A stretch of 64,000 nt of DNA from contig JASANE010005281.1 in NCBI GenBank assembly GCA_030248225.1, forward strand, positions 35,980-99,979, written 5' to 3'. A program made the translations under genes and the position numbers. Below are positions 1-14,199 of the stretch, piece by piece. This stretch comes from Trileptium ribeirensis (lineage: Eukaryota > Nematoda > Enoplea > Enoplida > Thoracostomopsidae). Every line of letters begins with the position of its first letter. Positions within the stretch are counted from its first letter, which is position 1. Below the pieces are notes generated by a model. The model was not told the DNA's origin. It was given only the letters and a program-made list of their open reading frames with translations, and searched no databases.

Positions 1-1699
1 CGGCCAAACATTCAAAGAAAAATTATGTTAATTAATGGATGTTATTACCTATGAGTAACCCCAACTGTAAAAATAGTTGCCATTTTTCAATAAAAAGCAC
101 AAGAACTTTTGTGCACTTTAGCATTATATATTGTGATATCAAATAATGATAAGATAGAAGAAACTATTAAAGTTGTAAACCTTTAACGCCTGCGGTTGTT
201 CGACAACAAACATGAAATTAAGTTTCAAAGCGTTATAATAACTAAATTCGCAGTGCACTGTAAGCCTGTATGCGTGTTGTTGGTTTGCTTGCGAGGAGCC
301 TTAAGAGTAAGACTATCCTAGCCCGTAGTAGCTCAATGGCGTGCCTTTCAGCCGAGCGTTCCAGGCTAGATACCTTGCAGCGACCTAATTATATATCTGT
401 AACCGAAACGCTAATTAATTAGGGTTTAATCTAAATTTAGTATGCCACATGTTTAAACTCATGCACGTAGTTATACACGGAAAAAGTATAAAAAGTTTAA
501 ACGTGCAAACTGTTGACCAGACAGATTGTGGCAAATAATTGACCAGTCAAACGGCATATCTCGGCCCACATTGTGTGCAATTTTGATCTTTGTATTGGCC
601 TTAAAATTAAACTTACTTGTTATATTTATTATTTTCCCTTCTGTAGTTTTTTCCTTTATATGGGGTTAAGCTAGTAATGCATGAGTAATACTTAACTTGT
701 GCCCATCGACTAGCCTATTTTGCAATAGCCGATAGTGAATATCAAACCGTTGTTACGAAACAAAAGCGGAAATTTCATCGTTTTTTCGATAACAGAAAGT
801 TGGCAAAATCAGAAACAAGTACCAAAAATTGCAAATTGTTTTGTAACAGATTTTGAAGATTTTGAATTTACAGTGAAAACTGTTATCTAATGCATATCAG
901 GGTTTGATTTGTATTTGTCGCTGTTCGCGAACAAATTTAACTCAATAGTGACTTCACAAATTAACCGTTGCCTTCGTTTAGTTTGCAGTATTCGCGAACA
1001 AAGTAAGTCAATCCAAATCCGTTGGAATTTCGCATTTGAATAGGTTTTTGATTGAAATATCAAAATAGGATTATTGATGGGTTAAGTTTACTGTCGCATA
1101 AATTAATAGTAGTAAAAATCACATAGCGGAATTTGTAATGATATCATGATAGTCGAAAAGATCTATTTTTTTGCGCCTATAAGACAATTCTTCTGGAGAA
1201 ACCTCAATAGACGGCAACTGGTTTCGGTCGTAATTCGTTCACAGGTTTGTGCACATTTTAATTGTTTGCAAAGTTACTTACTGGAGAAAGTCACTTTATT
1301 TCCTTCTTTATGAATATAGTAGGAAGTCACGGAGAGATACTCTTGTTAGAAAACGAGTTGAACTAAAGAAAACTTATATGTAATGAGAAATTTGCATAAA
1401 TGGTATATTTCAAATGATTTTTGTCCGTGTTTAGAGTTACAATTGTAATTAAGTGTGCACTTTCACTTTCCGTATACACGCGATTCGTGCCCGTTGAAAT
1501 TCTTTGTAAATTATATACTTCTGGGTTCCGTTGATGGTTCTATTACCGAGTTGTGCATTAAATTTGCATTGTTTGAACTAATATTTTTATTCAACAGAAT
1601 TGTGACTTTAAATAGAGGGTATTCCTGAAATATAAGTTTGAGTTTTCGTAATATTTTGAGATGTACTTCGCCTGCTAAGATAGGTATAGCAGCAAAACC

Positions 1700-2090
1700 G
1701 ACAGCATACATGGGCGAGGTCCGCATCCCCGGAGGATAGCGTGTGCGCGAGGGAGGTCGTCGTCAGGGCGATCATGCTATCGGCGGCGGGAGGGTGAGAT
1801 CGTCAGGGGATAATTATTTGAAGTTTTTCGGAACTCAAATGTTCAAAATTTGTGGCACAATTTTACCAATTTCCCACTAAATTTTGCCAATTTAGCCCCA
1901 ATTTTTCTTACTTACGCCCAATTTTTGTACCACATTCGCCAAAATTTTCCGCCCGCCTTCGGCGGATGAGAGGGCCTGGGGGTGATGGGGATTCAAAGCC
2001 TCAGGTGGAATCAGGCTACCTCCCAGAGGATCGGCGACTTTCCGATGTCCGGGCATCAGGAGGGATAATCTTCTCTTATGTGCATGTATC
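1700..2090. repeat. GC-rich/A-tract dispersed repeat, copy 1
   Basis: Two GC-rich flanks (about 1710-1800 and 1950-2060) enclose about 130 bp of evenly spaced AATTTTxxCCAATTT-type modules (1840-1955). The same architecture recurs at about 14.2, 35.3, 43.4, 46.5, 51.4, 53.4 and 57.1 kb in either orientation, so this is a dispersed, probably non-autonomous element. No protein domain is visible in the ORFs it generates. Confidence 0.55.
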
Positions 2091-2099
2091 ACTAACATA

Positions 2100-4080
2100 T
2101 CTAATTCTGTTTGCATAGGTCTAATTATGATATATAATATTTATCTCAGCTTGTAGCCAAGTAATGATAATATTCTGCACATAATTTTTGCGCTAAATGT
2201 GACCACTCTATTACCATCGCTGTACAGCAACGATATTCTAAATGCTAGTTTATTGCTGAAAAACTCAACATTAGCTAGCGCCATATGTTTAATAAAAAAT
2301 TTCAAAAAATATATTAATTCAGTTACGATATTTGAAAGTGAAAATCAGCTAATCGCATCAACTTAGAAAGACGTTTTCAATCAATCTTAAACTAAACTGT
2401 GTTCCAATAGTTGATTAACGAATTTTGATGGTATTTTGGTACAAATTATCTATATAGTTACCTCCAGTTTAGGAAAAGTTTCAAGCTACTATTAATCATA
2501 GCTTCGGGTCGCCCATTGGGTGCCTGGTTTACATTGTCAGGTGCTCGGAAAATAATATTTATTATAAAACATTTTAATTGCAGTGGCGTTGCTTTGCAGA
2601 TCGTTCAGTTTTTATGTACTTGGTATAATGCAATATAGTAGATACTTGTCTTAGTTTTGGTATGAGTAAATAATAGATACAATGATGAACCAACCAATAT
2701 AATTTTGTTTCTTAAAAAGTATATGCTCAACTGTTTTTCGTTGCGTCATAAAAGAACAAGTAGGACACAAGCCCACAATATGCTCAACTGTTTTTTGTTG
2801 CGTCGTAGATCTCATATCATTAAGTCTGGTCCAAAATATTTAACTAAAAATTAATGCCCCAATAACAAGACTTTGGAGTTTATATATAAATTTCATACAG
2901 GTATCCCAAGCTATTATTGACGGCGGAAAACTTATCCAAATAAACTTTTTGTCACTTCATTCATAATATTCTCAGATTTGGGCAAAAATACCGAAGATAA
3001 ATAATTATCGCAACTACTCCAAGAAAAACAGTGTTTTTGTGCAGACCCACAGATACATTGACAAGTGGGAATCATAAGTTTAAAAATTTGAACTGGGGTT
3101 TTTTTATGTATGCTACATATCAACATTCATTATCATTACTATACTATAAATGATAACAGTCGCTCATCAAGAGGTGGAGGCATCTTCCACCTCTTGCTGG
3201 CGGTGCCCAACGTTTGAGCGGTGCCCTGCTCCCTGAATAATAACGGTAGTTGGGATTTTATCACTTATCACTGCTTGTGTTACAATGTTATATGACAATT
3301 ACACCACATGACACATTCTACGCACATGACACGGTGCACTCTTTTATCGGTTATGAATAGTCATCGGTCTAATATGTGTATACATAGAAATACAACTGGA
3401 CGTCAAAGTGAACATATACACATATATATAACTCTGATGCCTAGTGCGTTAATATATGAATAATATTACGATCTGGAATTATATGGTGCATAGCTATAAA
3501 GGAATAAGGAACATCTACTCCGGTTGTATATGCCGGATGTATGCCTTATATTACATCCATATAGTATCAAAACTATGGCAACGCAATAATTATAATTCAG
3601 TGATCTGAAATTTAATTAAACCCACAACATACTCATTAATAATATTACTATCATTATCATCAACCATATTTTTAAATAATTAGCTATAATTGTATTATAG
3701 TTTTAGTAAGCAATAAATTTCGGCATACAACAAATGTCAAATAAAGCCGCTTTTGTATGCGGTCTATATTGAGTGAGACACAATCGTTTTGAAAACAAAA
3801 ATACAATAAAAAATATAAATATATTTCACTTAACCTTAACCGAAATATATTCCAATTATCTGCAATTTGGATAAAATTATATTTTACATATCCTAGAAAT
3901 ATGATAAAATAAAAAAATATTAAATATATATGCTGTTGATTATGATTATTTACGAAAGTATGAAACAAGGTACCGTATGTTCGCTGCTCCAAAAATACCT
4001 TCGTGCAATTATCGCAAAAAACTTTAAGGTTTGACTTTCGATACTACACTGTCTCATCACGCAATGTATATAGCGTACCT
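2100..4080. other. AT-rich, no gene seen
   Basis: AT-rich sequence without a recognisable coding region. The only local structure noticed is a perfect 10-bp hairpin at 3169-3195 (arms 3169-3178 and 3186-3195, 7-nt loop). Confidence 0.5.
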
Positions 4081-4084
4081 GAAC

Positions 4085-4330
4085 ACGAGATGATGAGGCC
4101 TGTCGTGTAGTGGTAGCACTCTACAAAGGTGCACCACGCCTCGTAAAAGTGAGGTGGACAATGGTCTGGCAGCAGCCAATATTTTACAAATAAAGGGGAA
4201 CCTCACTGATGAGGTCCCCACCACTGCGATAACTGCGGACCGGTCCCCCTGTCCCACCCGGGTGGTGCGCCTGTGGCGCTCCAGTCTTGCATGTTAGAGA
4301 CCCAGGTTCAAATCCCGGCTGGTCCAACTT
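4085..4330 (+). repeat. tRNA-derived SINE-like element, tRNA-Ala(UGC)-like head
   Basis: The 3' part (about 4236-4325) resembles a tRNA: a D-arm/A-box-like stretch near 4262-4278, an anticodon-loop-like CTTGCAT at about 4286-4292 (UGC, Ala type), and a textbook B box GGTTCAAATCC at 4305-4315. An upstream segment (about 4095-4130) has a second D-arm-like TAGTGGTAGCAC. A stem-loop (GGGG(A)ACCTCA / TGAGGTCCCC, 4195-4219) lies between them. Arms do not pair as a clean cloverleaf, so a SINE or tRNA-derived relic is preferred over a working tRNA gene. Confidence 0.5.
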
Positions 4331-7300
4331 AAGAGCTCTCGTGGATTTTTTTCAATTATAAACAAGTTATTAGCAATGTATTCAGAATGTGGCACATATT
4401 AGTCTGTTATTTTTCAGGTGTTATTCTTCCATGTATATAATTATATCATTGTGCATAATGTGTCTGTTTTAAAAATGTGGCCGCAATTGCGCAAAGGTAG
4501 AATTTTTAATTTACCGTTTACAGAAACCATCTCGGAACATAAATTTTTTATAAACATTTATTGAATAAAATAAATTAATGGAAATACCTCACTATGAACA
4601 AAAATGTATAAACATAAGTGTAAAACTGGAGTCAATTATGCGCTTTTCTGTTTATATACTTTTACTTAATTATACCATGAGTTTCTTATGGTCAGTTGAG
4701 TCAAAATGTGGAAGTCATGTCACACTGTGACCATTCCCCTACTTGAAGAAGACCTAAAGTACAATTTTAAACTGTTCCCGGCAAATCAGAAAGTTTTCTG
4801 TTATTTTATTCTTTTTTCAAACTTTAAAAGGAATACCTCAAATACATCTGAATACTGTAAACAGCTCTAAGGGGAGATAATTTAACTTCTCGATGTTCAT
4901 GTATATTTAATTAATCCCGAAATTAGAAAATTTATGTTTTACACGCCACCAAGTTATGTTCAAAACCGCTATAGTATTTTTTAATTATTATAAGTGAACT
5001 TTTGCATATTTCATGACTAACGTCGCTGATTTCCGCTACGATTTCCTGCACTCAAATAATATTTCTAAATTAATTTAAATTCGAGATTGTCTACCTAAAG
5101 CCCAATTAATACAAAATCTAGTACGGATTTTATTGCATTATCCTAACTTAACAGCACCGTGTGCTTCAATCAAATTTGTAATTCAATAACTTTCAAGTGT
5201 ATCTTGTTGATCGAACATGGCAATTAATGGGATGTCAGAAAAAGTCTCGCTCAACGTTGATGAAAATGGTCGCTAAGTACATTATGAACGAGTACCGTTT
5301 GAAACGCAGTTTGAAAATGCTGCATTCCATCGCAAACATTTCAAATCATAGACTCAAATTTGATACAATATTTAATGAAGTAGATTTAGCAAGTTTCCTG
5401 AAATTCGATCTAAACGTCAAATAGATATGCGATTTTACCTATTTTTCTGACAACATTCTATTGTGCGCAACGCTGGAAGAAGGTGTTTCAGTCACGCAAT
5501 TCCTTATTGGTTGGGCTTGCCATGACACCAGACTTCAACACATATTAACTTGAGACACAAAACACCTCGAGCTTCATCATCTAATAACCGGAAGTAAACG
5601 ATTATCTTGCACCACTACCAATGTTTAGCAGGTTCGGCTTTATGTCTTACCGATATGAAGAGTAGTCCAATTGCTTATTTCTATCATTTTGTGATATATT
5701 TTTGCAAGTAGTAGTATTTTTATTATACACAATCAAACATGACAAACTAAAAACGTTATAATTTAAACAGTTAAGCATGTGGAGTCCGCAAATTTGATCT
5801 AATTCTCTGTCATATTCAACCAACCGACATAATAAACGGAAATCGATAATCAATTTTTTGATATTTGGAAATTAGTTGACATTGACATAAAGCACACACA
5901 TATTTATATACATTCGATTATACATAATCGAATTATAAAGCCAACAAATATCGAATTATAAAATTAAACAAACTATTTATCGATTGATATAGTTTCATAA
6001 TAACGATAAATTTTATTAGTCCAATTATACCTGTCATAACATATCATACAATAAAAGTCGTACAACGGAGAGTTATGCCTCGTGAAACCAAAATGACAAT
6101 TGCTGCTTCTATCGGACACAAAAGATTTGTATTGGAAATAATTTTTTCCATATTAAATATATTGTTAATAATAAAAAATAATTTATACACAGCAATAATC
6201 GGCTAATTATGCCGCAAATTCAGCTATAGGCAAACTAAACGATAGAATGTATATCTTATTTTATTTATCCGTACACACTAAAACTGAACACAATGTATAA
6301 TGTCGAAATCCGAACAAAAATGACAGTGAAAATGTCAGATTTAAATGACCATATCGTCGTTAGTTGTTATAACTCAATAATAATGGTCGTCTATCACTGC
6401 CGGTAAAAATAGAACATAATCGAATATATTTATTTATATATAAAAATTTTAGTATGATATGATAACTATTATTTAACTATTTATTTATTATTTAATTCGG
6501 CAATCCAAATTAAAGTTCAATAAATCGATTCGACAACAGTCAGTCACGAACGAACAAACGAACCAACGAATAAAACGGTAAATTAAATTGATTCTAAATT
6601 ATTGAAATCATGCGTTGATGACGGATTTTTTTAGGAATAAAAAATATGCTGACCACTACAAACTAGCACTGTGGAGTGGTGTTCTTGCTGCTACGATACG
6701 GTATATAAATCAGATTGCTCTGATCATTTCTAGAAAAACATTCTTACGCTTTTAAGAGATCCTTTTATATTAACATGTCGTTTAGGTGTAAAATGAAAAT
6801 ATTCTAAAATAATTTCGCACCTGGACACTCATATCTTGATTTTAATACTACAGCCATCCGTACTCTTTGTTAGTAATAAGCGAATCTTGTTTTAAACTAT
6901 TTTCAGTCGTACAACAAATAAAATTATCTGCCCTCAACACAAAAACGAAAAGATAGCAACAGTTTATGTGTAAAGTTAGAAATAAAAATTTCGATGTTTC
7001 AACAAATGCTAGCAGTAATACAAAGCAGCATCTATAAGTTGTAATTTTTTACAGAATATTTCGAATGCCTCATTATTTTGTTCCTAGCTCCGGTAAACAT
7101 TACCAAATAAACAGATGTAAATCTTTTATAGTGCTGAATGTTGCCACCTGGTTACAAAAGTTCATAAATCAGGTAAGACATATATTAGGTTTCTAAAGAG
7201 ACGACACGAGATTTAGCTACAAATGTAACGGATGGTAAAGAAAAACAATGACATGTTATCAAGATCATTAGTACTTATTGCCTTTTTTATATAAATTGTG

Positions 7301-9660
7301 TTATACAATTTACATATTTACTAATTTAGTAATGACTGTTTGAAATTTGCCGAAATATTTGCCAAAATAATTGTCTGAAATATGCTAAATATGGATTGTT
7401 CTTGAAACATACTTAGTAGAGTTTTTACAGTAACGCTATTAAATCTGTATGTTTATATCGACTGCGCGTTTACGGAAAACTCAAGGCAATTTAATGTATA
7501 ATTTCGAGTACAACATATTTATAAAGACTGTCGTAAAGAGACCAAAACCTTCAGAGGATAAAGCGACCAACAAGTTAAATTTCGAGAGAGTTAAAACAAA
7601 ATAGTATTTTGTTTAAACACAATAAATCGAATATTCCCAACAAAATTCGAAAGATATATATCTGATTTTCGCAACGCTGTTAGAAAAATAAAAAAACAAA
7701 TAGATAAAATTTATATTGATAGAAGACATTGATTCGGAAAAAATGCATGTTTCAACCCTGTAGTTCCTGATGTCAAAGATGAATATTCTTGCTTACTACT
7801 TTTTATGTTGTAGGCGTCACCTACGAATCATACATAGACTGTGATAGCACTGTATTGAACAATATACATCACAAAATGGTCAAAAGAATATAAAAATTTC
7901 TACCTTTTAACAAAAATTAACAAAATAGATTACATATCTAGTGTTTACCCTATTGACGTGTAATATATGCACCGAGTAATTGTAGCGCTAATAATAAATA
8001 CAGCAACATATAGTGGCATTTGCTATATTTTTCTATTGGGCACGTATAAAGATACGCGTTCCCAATTGCAACATAGTAGATATATCTCCACCTTGTCGAG
8101 AGCAGGGGCTAAACAAGAGAAAGTGCTAGGTTCATGTTAGCCTGTTTTGCTAATATCTCTTGTAGCTAAGTTGTAATCAAGCCGATTTAGCTAAATTTAG
8201 TAGAGCAATAAGTAGAAACAGTAGAGCTATCTCAGATGGCTTATCTGCGGAAGTAATATCACTGCAGTGAACGTTCGTGCAAGGGATGAAACTTGAGTAG
8301 GTTACAATTTTAGTGCCAAATCTAAGGAAATTTTGTCGGGTCTATTCGGTTATATCACCGATTCAGAACTAGTTGTAGTAAATGCATAGTTTTATTTACC
8401 ATTTACCAGAGTTAACGAGCTAGGCCGAATGGCACCATAATTAGCTCAATCTGATTATAGATTAAGGAATTATGCCCATTTCAATGAAAGCGTAAGCCTT
8501 ACCCTAAGCGTTAGCTTAAGCCGTTAACCTATAAAGCCGTTAACAGCTTTTGAGACCATTCGACTCAGCTTGTGATTGATGTTTGAATGGTATGTAGCAT
8601 TAACTATAGAATTTTCGGCGCCAAGGATAACCATAAATATGTCGAAAAGAATGTGTCATAACTGTGGTTCTAATGAAGAGTTTTTAACCGTATAGACTGT
8701 CTGTAACAACATTAACGGCGTTCCTTTCATTTTGGCCATTTTCGGGATGGAGGCGTATAACCTAAAAGAGCCATTATTGCTGTAACATGACATAACCTGA
8801 AAAAAAGTAACCCTATTTGGTCCATATGTTCGCACTGCATAATAATTATCTTTGATACATGATTCGAACTTGCACCATTCAGAGTTACATCATTAATTCT
8901 GCGTTGTGCGGGTGAAGGTGGCGTAAGCAAATTCCAGAGATATCTTAGAACTGTTGCGCGGTTCCTTTAGGAATTCCACAAAGCGAACGAACAACAACGA
9001 ACGTGCAGACATTATGCTACAAACTATGTTAACAAAACAGTTCACTGTGTGAGCTGTGAGCATTAAAGGTTTAAAGTAATTAATCTAAGTAAAATTAAAT
9101 TAATGCTATCAATCCAAAGGTCTCAGCGCAGTGGTTAGTAGGTGTTATCCCAGATACCATGGCGACAGCATACAGGACGGCAGAATGGATGTTTCAACAC
9201 CCTGTAACAGACGTATATGACTTTAATTGAATGTTTAGACGAATATATTGTTGATCAGGCGTTATATTTTAGGGGTCATTGTATTTCTACCGTTTTATAC
9301 CATAAACACTAGTCGGTAGTGGAACTACATTTATGAGCGGAGCTTGGGCTGTGGCATTACGAATGTACTCAATTTTATGTTCTTGTAACTACATTGCATA
9401 GGGCATAGGGCTTTATTATTGGTAAAAATATTATATTTGAATTCTTCGACCCAAAAACCGTATAATGGTTTCAACGAAACGGTTTTATTTCAATAAATAA
9501 TACAAATATCGCAAAATTCTCTATTTTTGCTGCATAAGCTTAACTAATTAGCTAATTACTAATTAACCACTCAAAATTTTTTAATCCTAAATATCAGGTG
9601 CACACTCTGACATGATAGGCTTTCAAAAAAAAGTTTTTTAACATCGGTTCAGTGTTTCTT
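4331..9660. other. AT-rich intergenic or intronic sequence, nothing convincing
   Basis: Long AT-rich stretch. A 75-codon open frame at 5197-5424 (+) has no recognisable domain and is not supported by good splice signals. A faint tRNA-like A-box (TGGTTAGTAGG) occurs near 9133 with a degenerate B-box-like stretch about 60 bp on, too weak to call. Confidence 0.45.
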
Positions 9661-9835
9661 GAGATCCGTCGGACCGAACGAACGAACGAACGGACGGACG
9701 GATATCGACACCAACAAAAAAGAAACGCTCACCCACCACCCCCCAAACACACCGACCAACAACACCCTTTTACTCCCAGACAGAAAATAAAAACGCTTCG
9801 CTCGGCTTCGCCTCGCTCCGCTCGATGAACCAGCA
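9640..9835. repeat. GAAC/GGAC microsatellite repeat with T-depleted insert
   Basis: A (GAAC)n to (GGAC)n tract at about 9675-9702 is followed by about 60 bp of nearly pure A/C (one T between 9708 and 9767). A GC-rich CGCTTCGCTCGG-type tail follows at about 9793-9825. The outer parts look like one dispersed repeat, while the A/C-only middle does not resemble either flank. The minus-strand ORF spanning it (9649-9906) is composed of this simple sequence and is not a gene. Confidence 0.5.
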
Positions 9836-9899
9836 GAAATACAATTTTTATTGAGTTTGAAACACGTCATTAATTTGTTTATACAAATACTATTTTGTT

Positions 9900-12800
9900 T
9901 ATACAATTCAACAAAATAATTTAATAATTGTGAAATACTTTAATAAACCACTTTATAGATGGCCAAATATTTCTTATTTCAATTTAACTATATAAAACTA
10001 ATTTCTATATTTAAGAGAACGGATTTTTAGTTTAAAAATCACCCATGCAACACTAAAATGTACAAGAACGAGTATCTCAAATTTTCTATACAAGATCAGA
10101 ATGGTGCAATTTCCCGCTTATACAATTCCTGTCACCCAGGCAGAAATCATATAGCTAGGGTCGAGTTTAAAAATAAATTTAAGTCAGTTTTCCGTAATTA
10201 GAACAGTGTTGCGTTTACGTTATAAAGAATCTCCTGTATGGAAGTTTTATCCTTCCCGCCACGGCGCATTGTATGGTGTCTTAGACGCTATAGTGTTTCT
10301 CACGGCATTTTAAAGTAGTATATAAGGAAGGCAGTGTCGGTAATGATATGGTGTAGACATCATAAAAAAATTTTCAAAAAGTTATATGATATAAGGTACA
10401 CCGCCTATTATTTACACACCTTATATAATGCGTTTGTGCTTGGTATCATTGGCACTGTCATTAAACAAAATACGTGGATTTATACACAATATTTACAAAA
10501 AAGGAATAGCTTAAAACTTTGGAGATTCGTGAAGCGGCAGTACGCCGACATTTAAGCTTAGGTTTAGTGTATATTTCATATAAGCACCTTAGACTAAGGC
10601 TTCGGCTCAGTATATTGAGTACTGCATGGCCTACATTTTATTTACGCCCCTGAAGGTTAGTTTGACCTTTAATTTGGTCACTATGTTGATAGTGTCGCAC
10701 ACAGCATCTGTATGCTTATATACTGCATACACTAGTTGGTATGATGTATAATTTGGCTGACTATACATTCATAATTGTAATGTTTTATAACGTAATATCA
10801 AATTTATGTGTTGTTTCATATGGTGAAAACTGATAATTACTTCATTATCAAAACTTAAAATAATCATTTTTAGTTTCAATCGCATATATTAAATATTTCT
10901 CTCAGTGTTCAGTTTTTTCGGTAACTCAAATGTTGATATTGAATGGGCAAACGTAGAATCATTTAAAGCACATTCGGTGTGAATCATTAGTAGAACTGTT
11001 CGAGATCTACCAGAAACAAACATTACATACGGCATTCAATGGGGTGTATTCTACGGCCGAATTGTCCCGCAATTTTTCCGAGCCTAGTTTTGGTCAGGCC
11101 TGTTTTATTAAGCTGAATGTGATTGTCCCAATTAGTTTTGGGGGTTTTTTGCTGATCCGTGACTGATGGAATGGCAGTAAAACATTCTCCATTTAGTATA
11201 CAAGTTACAACAATTTATCGGAAATGCGGCAGATATAGTAGTAATAACTAAAATGACATATGCCGATCAAATCAAAGAAAAATTATAAATATGGCTATAA
11301 TTAGTTTTGGTGGTATTAACTATAATTGGATAAGTAAAAACTCGATAGCAAATATATATAGTATACTTGCATATATCAAAAGCTAATATGCGCCGTTATA
11401 TAATTACAAATAGAGAAAAAATTGGGTATTATATTTTTATTTGTAAATCGACACAGCCGATAATCTATCATTTTAAATTGAATTTTGCACAAACCATTGA
11501 CGATGATTATATTACTATATTGTATTGGGAGTAAAATTTTTGAATTTCCAATTATCGTTGTTGTTGTTGTTGTTGTTGTTGCTGGAATCGAATATCATGA
11601 ATGTCAGTTTTAATGAGCAGTAAACGGAGCAGGCAGAGATCACTCATACACAAATACATGCACATATTAATATAATGCGTGTAGCGGACATATTTTTTCT
11701 CGTTGATTGTCTATACGGACAACATAATTTGATGAGTTACAGAACTTTAAACATTGCCGACTCGAACGGTAATACCTTATGTGGGTGGAAGCGGCGGCTA
11801 TTTTTGATTTCTTATTGGATAAAAATCGATACTTTTGGATGCTTTCATTTAGAAAAAACAATTGTTATGAATAATGGATGTCAAAGTTCATGAAGAAATG
11901 TTAATACAAATTGGTTTAATTTCCATATGTATATTTGGAAGCTATAAAAGCTGTGATCGTATCGCCTAATCAGTGAGGCAGTAGTTTGGTTTTGAAATTA
12001 ATGTTACCCGAGTTATAGGTATGTTCCCCACTGTGAGAGTATTTTGGTTTTATGTTGATATATTCTGCGTAATAAAGGCAAATGTAAATGTACTGCTTTT
12101 TTAGAGGAGGCTAGGGATGGAAGAAAAGTTTGCTTTCTGATGTGATGTATCAAAAATTAAGTAACACTGGTGCTAATCTATAAAAAATATTCGTACCATT
12201 CATCTATGAGCGCTATCGAATAACCTCCTTCATACATAGACAATAAAAATGAATGAACCAGAAAAAGAACGATGCTATTGTTCTTTGATAAGAACCACGC
12301 CATCATCATATTCATATCGGTCAGCCAGTACCAAAATACTCCAGCTGGCAACGTCAAGTAATTGAAAAACGCTCAGCTCCTTTCAGACGTGGAAGTGGAC
12401 GATGATAGGCGCGCCAGATAAGATTTCCTTGTAAATAATGCGTGTGATTATTTGGACTTCAATAGCGTAAGACATTAACGTACGACGAGCAATACTATGC
12501 TCATATACTACTGTGGCCGTGGAAGTCGTTTATCAGACTAGGCACGCAAACAATTTTAACTTATGCAAATGTGGCTTCGCATGGTATTGTTGACCTGCAG
12601 AAATAACTACATATTTGTAAGGGTGAAAAGAGTTGGCAAACATATAATACCTGATGAATAATCTAAGGATCGTTACCGTCCGGAAACATAAGCTACAGCT
12701 ACTAACCGATGGTATTTACAATAGTCACCAAAAACCACATTCAGGCTGCTACAGTGTGCAATCCAGCGGCAATAAAAATCGAGCACCACAAGGCTGCCGT

Positions 12801-13070
12801 TGTTCATCACATCCGGCATGAAATAAACTGTCCAGGACTTAGCAACGCAACGAAGATTAGACAGCTTCTCGGTCTCTTATCCATTATTAAAGTTGTGGTG
12901 TACCGGATGGATCTAGGTCGTCCCGCCTCAGGAACTGTCGAACTATCATCGATAAATCTCTAGGTTCGTATTACGCCAATCAATTTTGCAACAAACCACA
13001 AAAACGCGTGCTGTGGCTGGTATACCACTTCCTAAAGGAGTGAAATTTTGTTTAGATGGCATATGTCTGA
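9900..13070. other. AT-rich sequence, one weak exon candidate
   Basis: No recognisable protein family. A (GTT)n microsatellite lies at about 11553-11580. A possible 69-nt minus-strand exon (11031-11099) has an AG acceptor, a GTATGT donor and one open phase (22 codons), but its acceptor lacks a clear pyrimidine tract. The 84-codon open frame at 12709-12963 (+) shows no known domain. Confidence 0.4.
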
Positions 13071-13273
13071 TCAGGATAGTAAACAAATAATAGCAATTAG
13101 CAAAACGCCAAAAATATAATAACCAATACTGTTTCCGGGCAACTGGTTGTTTTTAAAGGCTGACGTTGGTGAAATCGTAACGTGGATACCTGCTATGCAA
13201 ACGTGTTGATGTTGAGCATTTCTTTCCAAACATGGCATCAAGGTTGGGTTCAAGCTTTTTAGAATCGACGGGG
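13071..13273 (-). CDS. Candidate terminal exon of a GPI-anchored-like or C-tail membrane protein
   Basis: Read on the minus strand, an acceptor (CATTTTTAATAG) ends at 13274 and the frame opens with a 2-nt partial codon. It continues for 66 codons to TGA at 13071-13073. The encoded tail contains CLERNAQHQHVC, then a polar spacer and an uninterrupted hydrophobic terminus (IGYYIFGVLLIAIICLLS) with no cytoplasmic residues after it, the usual layout of a GPI-attachment signal. The partial codon fits the 1-nt end of the exon at 13746-13851. What is seen: splice signals, phase fit, hydrophobic tail. What is inferred: that these are exons of one gene and that it is surface-anchored. Family unknown. 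Confidence 0.4.
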
Positions 13274-13745
13274 CTATTAAAAATGGAGAGGGCAGGTTCC
13301 TTGAGAGGTATTGAGAGTTACTTACATTTATTTAATTTAATATCAGTCGTGTAAGTTTTTCCCGTCCGTCCATAATAACTGAGTCCTGCCCATGCTCTTT
13401 TTTACGACGCCCATGAGTGGCAACATCATAACGGCTCAGGTAAGCTAAAACAACAGTAAGTGCGCATAAGCTAAATGATTACGCTAAGTTTATGTCTTTG
13501 TCACATTGTTTTCGGGTTTATTAAGGAGTGCACAAAATCCCGCGCTAACGCACAGTACAACAGTGTCTTGGCTTGAGGTTATATATTTACGAAATTAACC
13601 GCTGAAGTCCGAAAAACTGGTAAAAATGCTGCACGGCAGACGTCTCCGGCTGTTAGCCATAAAGACAACAAAAATATATATCTTAAAACTGTTATTTGTA
13701 TATGCAGTGTTTTATCACGAACAAGTATTGAATATTGAAACTTAC

Positions 13746-13851
13746 CGTGTAATGAAACATATACAGCACAAAACGTCAATTTTAAGCTTTCGTCAGTTTT
13801 GAATTTTACAAAATTAACGGTTACAAGGATATCTTTTAATTGAACTTGCCA
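13746..13851 (-). CDS. Candidate internal exon, same gene as 13071-13273
   Basis: Minus strand: acceptor ending ...CAAATCTATCAG at 13852, then 106 nt open in one frame (35 codons plus 1 nt), then a strong donor GTAAGT. The encoded segment begins WQVQLKDILVTV and ends FCAVYVSLH. Its 1-nt overhang is completed by the 2-nt start of the exon at 13071-13273, across an intron of about 470 bp. No domain is recognised. Earlier exons on the higher-coordinate side must exist but were not securely found. Confidence 0.4.
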
Positions 13852-14199
13852 CTGATAGATTTGAAGCTTATCTCAACGTTTTTAAATAATGATCCACTGC
13901 GCTACTGAGATCGCTTACGCCATCAATTTTTCAACGTTGTACTTTGACAAAAAAATGTTGAATGCTGTTGCTGAATGCTGCTGAGACCCTTTTTGAGATT
14001 AAAATATAATCAACTCAGCACCTCTAATAAGGTAAACGCACATCAAGATTTTTAGACAAATAACTTGTTATCTCATAGATTTTGTTGTATAGATTTGTCA
14101 GATTGAGAAACCATTTTGCATTCGAACTGTTACAAATTTACAAATTGACGGTTACAAAACATGGTTAAGCCATACACGCTGACGCTGCGAGGTCTCAGA

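Noticed and set aside
13347..13439. + strand 5' exon with ATG at 13413 (acceptor ATATCAG, donor GTAAGC)
   Set aside because: Good splice ends but only nine codons, and it lies in the putative intron of a minus-strand gene; no downstream partner found.
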